Shown here: positions 1 to 4,072 of the stretch, one piece after another
Numbering within the stretch: the first letter of the stretch is position 1
Layout of the letters: every line of letters begins with the position of its first letter
NCBI GenBank assembly: GCA_016867675.1
Contig: VGIZ01000027.1
Span: 1 to 7,066, forward strand
From: Candidatus Aenigmatarchaeota archaeon
Lineage (GTDB): Archaea > Aenigmatarchaeota > Aenigmatarchaeia > QMZP01
Direction: 5' to 3'
Length of the DNA: 7,066 bases
Position numbers and translations under genes: made by a program
The notes under the pieces: model-generated
What the model was told of the DNA's origin: nothing
Seen by the model: only the letters and a program-made list of their open reading frames with translations
The model's database searches: none

Positions 1-110
1 GCTATCATTTCCCTTAGCTTGCCCATGAAGTCGGTGTTCTCGTGTTTTACTGCAGCTATAAAGAGATTCCCCTCGCCTATCTTGCCGCTGGTGTCAACGC
101 CGAATAACAT
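1..110 (-). CDS. N-terminus of an unrecognised protein, possible RNase H-like fold (partial)
   Basis: Thirty-six codons are visible from an ATG at 110-108 before the gene runs off the left edge. The start is firm: the same frame has a stop a few codons upstream with no ATG, GTG or TTG between. The peptide opens MLFGVDTSGKIGEGNLFIAA, a hydrophobic strand ending in an Asp, then a Gly-rich turn and a second strand. This strand-Asp-turn-strand opening resembles the first hairpin of RNase H-like folds, but that is only a resemblance and no family is assigned. An A+T-rich element at 133-139, about 26 nt upstream, would place transcription start at the ATG (leaderless). The gene lies downstream of, and on the same strand as, the tRNA-Ser gene, 60 nt away. 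Confidence 0.65.
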   Translation of the reverse strand, partial: MLFGVDTSGKIGEGNLFIAAVKHENTDFMGKLREMI

Positions 111-132
111 GACAATTCTTTTGAGGGCGCAC

Positions 133-139
133 TTAAAAT
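133..139 (-). promoter_or_regulatory. Candidate TATA element for the left-edge gene
   Basis: Read on the minus strand this is ATTTTAA, centred about 26 nt before the ATG at 110. That is the archaeal TATA-to-start spacing seen for other genes in this window, so the message would be leaderless. The element is short and not a perfect match to the TTTAATAAA form seen elsewhere. Confidence 0.35.
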
Positions 140-170
140 CATTTCACCCGCTTCTTGCTCGCACAATTCA

Positions 171-252
171 CGCCGAGGATGGGATTCGAACCCACGAGTC
201 CTTTCGGACACTGCCTTTCCAGGGCAGCGCGTTGCCGTTCCGCCACCTCGGC
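171..252 (-). tRNA. tRNA-Ser (anticodon GGA)
   Basis: Read on the minus strand from 252 to 171, the cloverleaf is complete. The acceptor stem GCCGAGG pairs with CCTCGGC, the D-stem GCG pairs with CGC, and the anticodon stem CTGCC pairs with GGCAG around the 7-nt loop CTGGAAA (anticodon GGA, reading UCC and UCU). A long class II variable arm GTCC-GAAA-GGAC follows, then the T-arm GTGGG-TTCGAAT-CCCAT and discriminator base G at 171. The long variable arm and G73 are the usual serine identity elements. No CCA is encoded after the discriminator (TGA follows), so CCA must be added by nucleotidyltransferase, as is common in archaea. There is no intron. The 5' flank (253-330) is unusual and is annotated separately. 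Confidence 0.96.
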
Positions 253-333
253 ACCAAATGCTTTGGACGAGGCCACTGAGTTGGTATTGATGTATGATCA
301 ACTCAGGCTGGCCTCGGCACCAAGAATGATTTG
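246..333. repeat. Partial direct duplication of the tRNA-Ser 5' end and leader
   Basis: The 12 bases cctcggcaccaa occur at 246-257, where they span the tRNA 5' acceptor strand and its immediate leader, and again 66 bp away at 312-323. The similarity continues beyond the identical core if two bases are gapped (atgctttg at 258-265 against atgatttg at 326-333). The second copy therefore looks like a duplicated tRNA 5' end plus leader. It lacks D-arm, anticodon or T-arm sequence and is not a second tRNA. Confidence 0.6.
268..316 (-). other. Strong hairpin in the tRNA-Ser leader
   Basis: Positions 268-283 and 299-316 are inverted: cgaggcca pairs with tggcctcg and ctgagttg pairs with caactcag. This gives two 8-bp helices separated by a 2-nt bulge (307-308) and closed by a 15-nt loop (284-298). 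The only good TATA-like element upstream of the tRNA (345-354 on the minus strand) would start a transcript near 320-326, so the hairpin would form the 5' leader of the pre-tRNA. It starts 15 nt before the mature tRNA 5' end. It could be a processing or anti-interference structure, a small RNA, or a terminator for the minus-strand genes at 394-770, although no T-tract follows it. Confidence 0.6.
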
Positions 334-344
334 TAAAACTAATA

Positions 345-354
345 CTTATTAAAG
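345..354 (-). promoter_or_regulatory. TATA element, probably for the tRNA-Ser transcript
   Basis: The minus strand reads CTTTAATAAG, matching the element used by the zinc-ribbon gene start at 770. Twenty-five nt downstream falls near 325, at the edge of the leader hairpin. No comparable element lies 25-40 nt before the mature tRNA end itself. The element is nearly symmetrical and could also be read on the plus strand, but no plus-strand gene follows. The T-rich stretch TTTCTTT (minus strand, 351-357) may also help terminate the upstream miniprotein operon. Confidence 0.45.
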
Positions 355-393
355 AAACCGCTGCTCAGGCAGGTCATTCAGCATTCCGAGACG

Positions 394-567
394 CTAATCC
401 TTGTCCAACGCCGTGCCTGCGTTCACTTTTCTTGCGCACTTCTTGCACATGCCTATTGTTGTCTGGAAGCATTTCGTGCACGTGACCGCGCTGCACATCC
501 TGCAAACATGCGAAGGCTCGGCAAGCTCGCCGCACATTGAGCACTTGCCCCAATTTATCATGCCCAT
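394..567 (-). CDS. 57-aa eight-cysteine (4 x CxxC) miniprotein
   Basis: The minus-strand frame from ATG at 567 to TAG at 394-396 encodes 57 residues with four CxxC pairs: C9/C12, C22/C25, C30/C33 and C41/C44. The spacers between pairs are 9, 4 and 7 residues. Eight regularly spaced cysteines are enough for two zinc sites, and the tail is basic (KKCARKVN). The regular pairs and sensible composition distinguish this from the overlapping open frames, which are shadows. The upstream frame is closed by a stop with no alternative start, so the start is ATG 567 or ATG 561; AAGGACG lies about 9 nt before the first. It follows the 62-aa zinc-ribbon gene by 14 nt on the same strand and is likely co-transcribed. 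Function is unknown; a small RNA-, DNA- or protein-binding adaptor is a reasonable inference. Confidence 0.8.
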   Translation of the reverse strand: MGMINWGKCSMCGELAEPSHVCRMCSAVTCTKCFQTTIGMCKKCARKVNAGTALDKD

Positions 568-581
568 AATCCACGTCCTTA

Positions 582-770
582 TTATTTCCTTATAATCTTT
601 CTCAGGAACTCCATCCTCTCCTCCTCCAGCGACCTGAGCTTCTCATGCCGCCTCAGCTGGAGGGCTTTTTCCTTCAGGCACTTCCCGCAAAGCTCGGCCA
701 GCCCGCCCGACGAACCGGTCACAGGCTTGCCGCACCTTATGCATCTCATGGTGTGTATTTTCTTGGGCAT
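582..770 (-). CDS. 62-aa zinc-ribbon protein with basic helical tail
   Basis: The 62-residue protein has CxxC pairs at C10/C13 and C28/C31 separated by 14 residues rich in Gly and Ser, the layout of a single zinc ribbon. Residues 32-62 are a strongly charged Lys/Arg/Glu stretch predicted to be helical. I do not recognise the family. A minus-strand CTTTAATAAA element at 792-801 is centred 26 nt before ATG 770, so the transcript would start at or next to that ATG, which supports it over the internal Met at residue 8. It is the first gene of a two-gene unit with the eight-cysteine miniprotein 14 nt downstream. Small zinc ribbons with charged tails in archaea are commonly nucleic-acid or ribosome associated, but this is inference. 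Confidence 0.82.
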   Translation of the reverse strand: MPKKIHTMRCIRCGKPVTGSSGGLAELCGKCLKEKALQLRRHEKLRSLEEERMEFLRKIIRK

Positions 771-791
771 TGATTAGAATTTGCAGACGGG

Positions 792-801
792 TTTATTAAA
801 G
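792..801 (-). promoter_or_regulatory. TATA element of the zinc-ribbon operon
   Basis: The element reads CTTTAATAAA on the minus strand, centred about 26 nt from ATG 770, implying leaderless transcription. It is almost symmetrical and could fire on the plus strand as TTTATTAAAG too, but the only plus-strand ATG at the right distance (825) opens a frame that overlaps the Nudix gene out of frame. The spacer 771-919 between the divergent zinc-ribbon and Nudix genes holds this element and the Nudix TATA box; I see no further gene in it. Confidence 0.6.
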
Positions 802-889
802 CCTTCGCAGCTGAAACAGGCAGCATGCCCTTCCGAGGGAGCGCATCCAGCCGGCAACCCCGCATCGTCGGCTGTGGCTTTAACCAACG

Positions 890-898
890 TATATTAAA
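890..898 (+). promoter_or_regulatory. TATA element of the Nudix gene
   Basis: TATATTAAA is centred 26 nt before the ATG at 920, with no purine-rich ribosome binding site between. This is a leaderless arrangement and supports 920 as the true start. Confidence 0.6.
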
Positions 899-919
899 CA
901 TCCCGCAGGAATTATACTC

Positions 920-1342
920 ATGCCAGAGGAGCGCTCGGCGGGTTTTGTGGTGTTCAGGAGGTCGGCAGGCGCGCGGCTTTACCTGCTGCTGGAGCACGGG
1001 GACAGCCGCTGGGACTTCCCCAAGGGCAACATAGAGCGCGGCGAGACAGCGAGGGACGCCGCGCTGCGCGAGCTTCGCGAGGAGACAGGCATCAGCCGGG
1101 TCCGCCAGATTGGCGGCTGGGAAAGGGGCATAGCCTACTTCTACAGGAAGGCGGGAAAGATAGTCCACAAGGACGTCACCTATTACCTCGGCGAAGCAGC
1201 TGACGGGAAGGTTGTCATCTCCTCCGAGCACAAGGGCTCGGGCTGGTTCAGCTATGAGGATGCCATGGCGAAGCTGAAGTTTGAGAACGCCAAGCAGACG
1301 CTGGAGAAGGCTGAGTCGTTCCTTGGCACGGGCGCGCATTAA
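920..1342 (+). CDS. Nudix hydrolase, bis(5'-nucleosyl)-tetraphosphatase-like
   Basis: The 140-residue protein carries a complete Nudix box at residues 36-58: G36, five residues, E42, seven residues, then REL-REETGI with R50, E51, E54, E55 and G57. The glutamates of the REUXEE core coordinate the catalytic divalent metal. The box is introduced by WDFPKG (31-36), the form typical of the diadenosine tetraphosphate (Ap4A) hydrolase branch, and the length suits a single-domain Nudix enzyme. The likely reaction is hydrolysis of dinucleoside polyphosphates or another nucleoside-diphosphate-linked compound in the cytoplasm; the substrate cannot be fixed from sequence. The TATA box 26 nt upstream and absence of a ribosome binding site indicate a leaderless mRNA. 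It is divergent from the zinc-ribbon operon and lies 62 nt before the Fic/Doc gene on the same strand. A T/C-rich run (1343-1354) after the stop may end its transcript. Confidence 0.9.
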   Translation: MPEERSAGFVVFRRSAGARLYLLLEHGDSRWDFPKGNIERGETARDAALRELREETGISRVRQIGGWERGIAYFYRKAGKIVHKDVTYYLGEAADGKVVISSEHKGSGWFSYEDAMAKLKFENAKQTLEKAESFLGTGAH

Positions 1343-1404
1343 TATTTCTCCTTCAAAAGAATATTCATGGCGGACAAGACCGTTTATAGGCGGCCGTGAT
1401 GCTT

Positions 1405-1770
1405 ATGAAATACCCGACAGTTGAGGAGATTATAGAAACCAACAGGAGGGTGCTGGAACTGAAGAAAATCACAAAGGCAGAGAAACATGAAAGAATAGGG
1501 CTGAAGGAAAACATACAGAAAGCCATTGACAAGTCATCCGAAGGCAAAGACGTCCATGAAAGCGCGGCCATACTCTTGAAGGAAATCAACAAGGGACATT
1601 TCTTTGGGAGCGCGAACAAAAGGACATCATTCGTGGCAGCGCTGAACTTCATCAGGAGCAACGGCGGCGAAATACCATCCAAGACGGAGCTTGAGCAGGC
1701 CAGTTTCCTTCTTAAAGTCAGGAATGAAGATATAACCATAGAAGAGATTAGAAGGTGGCTGAGACCATGA
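1405..1770 (+). CDS. Fic/Doc-family protein (death-on-curing type)
   Basis: The 121-residue protein contains the Fic/Doc signature at residues 65-73, H65-FFGSA-N71-K72-R73, followed by TSFVAALNFIRSNGG, matching the HxFx-[D/S/N]-[A/G]-NKR-T-x-A-x-x-F-x-x-NG pattern of Doc proteins. H65 would be the catalytic base. The acidic residue that usually follows in Fic enzymes is Ser69 here; my recollection is that archaeal Doc relatives often have Ser at this point, so activity is not excluded. Bacterial Doc transfers phosphate from ATP to elongation factor Tu; whether this protein phosphorylates, AMPylates or does neither is unknown. ATG 1405 is preferred over GTG 1396 and ATG 1399 because GTGAT, an anti-Shine-Dalgarno match, lies about 6 nt before it and the protein then opens MKYPTVEE. 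The gene is visibly more A+T-rich than the DHH gene, and its stop overlaps a 30-codon ORF. Confidence 0.85.
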   Translation: MKYPTVEEIIETNRRVLELKKITKAEKHERIGLKENIQKAIDKSSEGKDVHESAAILLKEINKGHFFGSANKRTSFVAALNFIRSNGGEIPSKTELEQASFLLKVRNEDITIEEIRRWLRP

Positions 1771-1859
1771 GCAGGATATCCGAGAAGGAATGGAACGAGA
1801 ACCTTGACTACATCCTGAAGAATTACAGGGAGTTCATCATAGCCGTAGGCAACGTCTGA
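1767..1859 (+). CDS. 30-aa ORF overlapping the Fic/Doc stop codon, possible antitoxin or remnant
   Basis: ATG at 1767 overlaps the Fic/Doc TGA in the ATGA arrangement typical of translational coupling, and the frame runs 30 codons to TGA at 1857-1859. The peptide is highly charged and helical in character, beginning MSRISEKEWNENLDYILKNY. The next gene (DHH) starts 13 nt later, so the three frames look like one transcription unit. Doc toxins are normally paired with a small antitoxin whose C-terminal helix blocks the active site, usually encoded upstream and longer than this. This could be a minimal partner, a truncated former partner, or a chance frame. The tight overlap is the main support; no homologue is recognised. 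Confidence 0.5.
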   Translation: MSRISEKEWNENLDYILKNYREFIIAVGNV

Positions 1860-1861
1860 CG

Positions 1862-1868
1862 GGTGGGG
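1862..1868 (+). promoter_or_regulatory. Ribosome binding site of the DHH gene
   Basis: GGTGGGG lies four nt before ATG 1873 and partly matches the archaeal anti-Shine-Dalgarno sequence. It fixes the start and fits an internal operon gene with a leader, in contrast to the leaderless first genes nearby. Confidence 0.5.
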
Positions 1869-1872
1869 CAGA

Positions 1873-2850
1873 ATGTCTAACAATTCTGGTAGGACGCTCA
1901 TCCTGACTCACGCCGACACTGACGGCATGTGCGCGGGAGCGCTGGCACTGGCGCGCTTCCCCGAGGCGCGCGTGTTCTTCACGAAGCCTGTCAGCCTCTA
2001 CCCTGACCTTGAGGGTTCCGAGGCGGAGAGGATAATCATCTGCGACATAGCGATGAACAGGAAGAATGCTGCTGACCTGATATCGCTGCTCAAGAGGAAG
2101 AGGGCTGAGATAACGTGGTTTGACCATCATCCCATACCCGAGACAACGTCGCTGGAAGAGTTGCGCCGCAGCGCGAAGAGGTTCGTCTGGAGCGACAGGA
2201 TGTGCGCATCAGAGCTGGTCTATGATTATTTCAGGAAGGAGCTGCCTGCCGAGCGGGCATGGCTTGCCCTCTACGGCGCCATCGGCGACTTCACCGAGGA
2301 GGGCCCGGCGGCCCAGGCAATCATGCGGAACTGGGACAAGCATGAGGTTTATTTTGAGGTCTGCTCCATGATAATGGCCATAAAGATGAAGCGCTTCGAC
2401 AGCTATGATGCCAAGCGCGGCATAGTCAGCACCTTGGCGCACGGCAGCAGTCCCGCGAGCATAAGCGGGCTTGTTGAAAGCGCAGCCCAGGCTGTTGCGC
2501 GCGAGATAGAACTTTACCATCAGGCAAGGGAGAAGGCCATGCTGATAGGCAGGATAGGCTACATGAAGGAGCTGCCGAGCTTCGGCTTCCGCGGCCCTGC
2601 TGCCTTGTTTTCAGCCACGGTCACCAACAGCCCTGTCGGCATGTACATGCACAGGAGGAAGGACATCATTGACGTGACCATAAGGAAGCGTGTGCCAGGC
2701 CTGATGCTGAACAGGCTTGCGGAGTTCGCCGCGGAGCGCGTGGGCGGCAGCGGCGGGGGCCATCCCGAGGCAGCGGGCTGCCGCATACCCATGGGCGCGG
2801 AGAACGCCTTCCTCGAAGCCGCGAACGAGTGGCTGAGGAAAGAAGCCTAG
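1873..2850 (+). CDS. DHH/DHHA1-family phosphoesterase
   Basis: The 325-residue protein carries the ordered DHH motifs: I, H13-A-D15-T-D17; II, D58 in IICDIA; III, D84-H85-H86; IV, D139 in GAIGDF. These are the metal ligands of the two-metal phosphoesterase site. The C-terminal DHHA1 substrate-binding domain is marked by GGSGGGHPEAAG at about 291-302 (conserved GGGH). Archaeal members include RecJ-like nucleases, nano-RNA (oligoribonucleotide) phosphodiesterases and cyclic-dinucleotide phosphodiesterases. The length and lack of extra domains fit a stand-alone phosphodiesterase, but the substrate is undetermined. All catalytic residues are present, so an active enzyme is expected. It sits 13 nt after the 30-codon ORF and probably shares its transcript. 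The last codons are repeated 1184 bp downstream (see repeats), and its TAG overlaps the stop of the convergent HEPN gene, suggesting that its present C-terminal end was supplied by an incoming cassette. Confidence 0.92.
   Translation: MSNNSGRTLILTHADTDGMCAGALALARFPEARVFFTKPVSLYPDLEGSEAERIIICDIAMNRKNAADLISLLKRKRAEITWFDHHPIPETTSLEELRRSAKRFVWSDRMCASELVYDYFRKELPAERAWLALYGAIGDFTEEGPAAQAIMRNWDKHEVYFEVCSMIMAIKMKRFDSYDAKRGIVSTLAHGSSPASISGLVESAAQAVAREIELYHQAREKAMLIGRIGYMKELPSFGFRGPAALFSATVTNSPVGMYMHRRKDIIDVTIRKRVPGLMLNRLAEFAAERVGGSGGGHPEAAGCRIPMGAENAFLEAANEWLRKEA
2815..2839 (+). repeat. Left copy of DHH 3'-end direct repeat (att-like)
   Basis: These bases encode E-A-A-N-E-W-L-R near the DHH C-terminus. 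The 19 nt gcgaacgagtggctgagga (2821-2839) recur exactly at 4005-4023, and extending 6 nt leftward gives 25 nt with two mismatches. The two copies flank the MNT-HEPN pair. Confidence 0.85.
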
Positions 2851-3350
2851 CTGATGGCCCTTTTCAGAATATCCCTTGTCTTCGCTATTTCTTCAGGCCC
2901 GCCAAACTCCGATATTATCTTCTCCATGGCAAGGACAAACGCAGGTGCGGATTCTGCATTCTTCTTTATCTCAGCTATGGTAACAAGCCTGTTCGTGTAG
3001 TATGTCAGGTTAATCCGCTGTTGCTTTGCGTTCTCCAGCTCTCTGAGCATGCCCTCCCCCATCTTCTCCCTGAACAGCAGCCACGCGGCCGCTATGGAGC
3101 AGTCGTGTATTTCCGACTTTATGCCGCATTTCTGGAGCAAAGCATATACGGCGTGATAACGCGCATAGTATGCCGTATCAACCGTCCAGTCCATGATGCC
3201 GTCGGCGAGGTTGAGCCTCATGGACCTCAGCGCGTCGTTGGCCTTCTTCAGGTAGGCGTCGCACAGGTTGTCGCTCGGCGAAACCATCCTTATACCGTCC
3301 TTCTTCCTTGCGCACCATGCAATCCTGCCTTCCAGTTCATTTTCCCTCAT
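2847..3350 (-). CDS. HEPN-domain protein, partner of the adjacent MNT nucleotidyltransferase
   Basis: The 167-residue, mostly helical protein has the HEPN hallmark at residues 60-70, AYYARYHAVYA, within a helix followed by GIKSEIHDCSIA and a later helix with RINLTYYTNR (112-121). HEPN proteins next to minimal nucleotidyltransferases usually form toxin-antitoxin pairs in which HEPN is an RNase or RNase-derived toxin. However, the canonical Rx4-6H ribonuclease motif is not visible: R64 is only two residues from H66. It may be a non-nuclease HEPN of the older substrate-binding type. ATG 3350 is preferred over TTG 3371, giving a 14-nt overlap with the MNT gene and implying translational coupling. 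Its TAG (2849-2847) overlaps the DHH stop on the opposite strand. No promoter of its own is seen. Confidence 0.82.
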   Translation of the reverse strand: MRENELEGRIAWCARKKDGIRMVSPSDNLCDAYLKKANDALRSMRLNLADGIMDWTVDTAYYARYHAVYALLQKCGIKSEIHDCSIAAAWLLFREKMGEGMLRELENAKQQRINLTYYTNRLVTIAEIKKNAESAPAFVLAMEKIISEFGGPEEIAKTRDILKRAIS

Positions 3351-3951
3351 AATACCGCCAGAACATTTCAACGAAAACCTCTATGTGGTTTAGTATGACG
3401 TGACTCCTCATTATCTCCACGACAAGATTGTCATTCTCCCTCATGCCGGCCTCAAACTTGGCTTGGGTTGCCTGCTGGATGTGCACTTCCTTGTTGTGAA
3501 GCGAGAAGAATTTCCTGATGCCTTCCACCAGCCGCTTCTCATGCCCGTCCTTGATGACGAGAATGTCTATGTCGCTCCCCTCCCTCTCCTCGCTTTTCGC
3601 ATAGCTGCCGAAGATGGCAAACGGAGTGCTGCCTGCCTTGATTAATATTTCTGACAGCATTCTCTTCACGATGAAATGCTTCTCCATGAAAATTGCCGTA
3701 CGGAAGAACTCGGCATTCCTGACGTACTCCCTGGTCAGAAAGTTCATGAAACTCAGGCCATACTGCTTGTTCCTGCCCGCAACCTCATGCCTCACCACGC
3801 CCTTCTTTTCAAGGCTCTGCAGGGCGATGGACACAGACCTGTGGCTCCTTTTTATCAGCCTTGATATCTCCCTTACGTGAAGCCTTGCGGAGTAGTTCGG
3901 CAAGTATGCTGTCAAGACCTCCAGCTCCATGATGGTTAATTTACTATCCAT
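3337..3951 (-). CDS. wHTH-nucleotidyltransferase (MNT-type) fusion
   Basis: The 204-residue protein has two parts. Residues about 5-68 form a winged helix-turn-helix of the MarR/ArsR style (LHVREISRLIKRSHRSVSIA, then LEKKGVVRHE and a basic wing GRNKQYGLS). Residues about 90-185 are a minimal nucleotidyltransferase domain with G115-S116 and D127-I-D129, the GS-x10-DxD metal and nucleotide site of DNA polymerase beta-like enzymes. The third acidic residue is not obvious; E155 in NKEVHIQ is a candidate. In characterised MntA-HepT pairs the nucleotidyltransferase neutralises the HEPN toxin by adding AMP to a tyrosine; the same role is inferred here. The attached wHTH suggests the protein also represses its own operon, consistent with the palindrome over its start codon. 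The TATA box is about 24 nt before ATG 3951, so the message is leaderless. It overlaps HEPN by 14 nt. Confidence 0.9.
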   Translation of the reverse strand: MDSKLTIMELEVLTAYLPNYSARLHVREISRLIKRSHRSVSIALQSLEKKGVVRHEVAGRNKQYGLSFMNFLTREYVRNAEFFRTAIFMEKHFIVKRMLSEILIKAGSTPFAIFGSYAKSEEREGSDIDILVIKDGHEKRLVEGIRKFFSLHNKEVHIQQATQAKFEAGMRENDNLVVEIMRSHVILNHIEVFVEMFWRYYEGK

Positions 3952-3972
3952 ATGGATACTTTATTATCCATA
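3945..3972. promoter_or_regulatory. Palindromic operator candidate at the MNT start codon
   Basis: TATCCATATGGATA at 3945-3958 is a perfect 14-bp palindrome containing the MNT start codon (3951-3949). A third half-site TATCCATA at 3965-3972 repeats the left half exactly 20 bp further, about two helical turns, and touches the TATA box. A dimeric wHTH bound here would block transcription initiation, so autoregulation by the encoded wHTH domain is the natural inference. Confidence 0.6.
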
Positions 3973-3980
3973 TATAAATA
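3971..3980 (-). promoter_or_regulatory. TATA box of the MNT-HEPN operon
   Basis: TATTTATATA on the minus strand is centred 24 nt before ATG 3951, giving leaderless transcription of the MNT gene. It abuts the outer half-site of the operator candidate. Confidence 0.65.
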
Positions 3981-4037
3981 GCTTACCCCGCACAAGCCGA
4001 CGCGGCGAACGAGTGGCTGAGGAGGAATGCGGTCTGA
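3978..4037 (+). pseudogene. Displaced 3'-terminal fragment of a DHH gene
   Basis: The plus-strand frame ending at TGA 4035-4037 reads D-A-A-N-E-W-L-R-R-N-A-V, against E-A-A-N-E-W-L-R-K-E-A at the DHH C-terminus. The frame is closed by a stop at 3975-3977, has no start codon, and shows no similarity to the DHH gene beyond these last codons. It is best read as a leftover 3' end of this gene or a close homologue, separated from the functional copy by the MNT-HEPN cassette. Confidence 0.7.
3999..4023 (+). repeat. Right copy of DHH 3'-end direct repeat (att-like)
   Basis: This matches 2815-2839 over 25 nt with two mismatches (positions 3 and 6, both third codon positions), including 19 consecutive identical bases at 4005-4023. 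The copies are direct and 1184 bp apart. Beyond the core the two diverge at nucleotide level while still encoding similar residues (K/R, E/N, A/A). Confidence 0.85.
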
Positions 4038-4041
4038 AAAA
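4037..4041 (-). terminator. Possible T-tract terminator of the 78-aa gene
   Basis: The minus strand carries TTTTT about 32 nt after the stop of the 78-aa gene. Archaeal transcription commonly ends at such T-runs without a hairpin. The tract is short, so this is weak. Confidence 0.3.
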
Positions 4042-4072
4042 GCAACGGATTTGCCGGAAATATATTGGAATG

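Noticed and set aside
268..316. Possible C/D box small RNA in the tRNA leader
   Set aside because: TGATGT and CTGA-like strings are present on the plus strand, but no properly spaced C, D', C' and D boxes could be laid out; the hairpin is the firmer description.
312..333. Possible second tRNA or split-tRNA half
   Set aside because: Only the acceptor-strand 5' sequence is duplicated; no D-arm, anticodon arm or T-arm follows, and the adjacent tRNA-Ser is complete.
374..595. Open frames on both strands over the 394-567 region
   Set aside because: They are shadows of the 57-aa eight-cysteine gene; they give low-complexity His/Cys or Arg-rich peptides with no regular motif spacing.
825..1034. 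Plus-strand frame with an ATG about 29 nt after a TATA-like element
   Set aside because: It overlaps most of its length with the Nudix gene in another frame, its peptide is rich in Arg, Cys, Ser and Trp without domain character, and the near-symmetrical TATA element is better explained by the minus-strand gene at 770.
1365..1901. 178-codon minus-strand frame
   Set aside because: It lies antisense to the Fic/Doc gene, which has a clear catalytic motif; the antisense peptide is Ser/Leu-rich with no recognisable domain.
2829..3398. 189-codon plus-strand frame
   Set aside because: It is antisense to the HEPN gene, which has recognisable family motifs and couples to the MNT gene.
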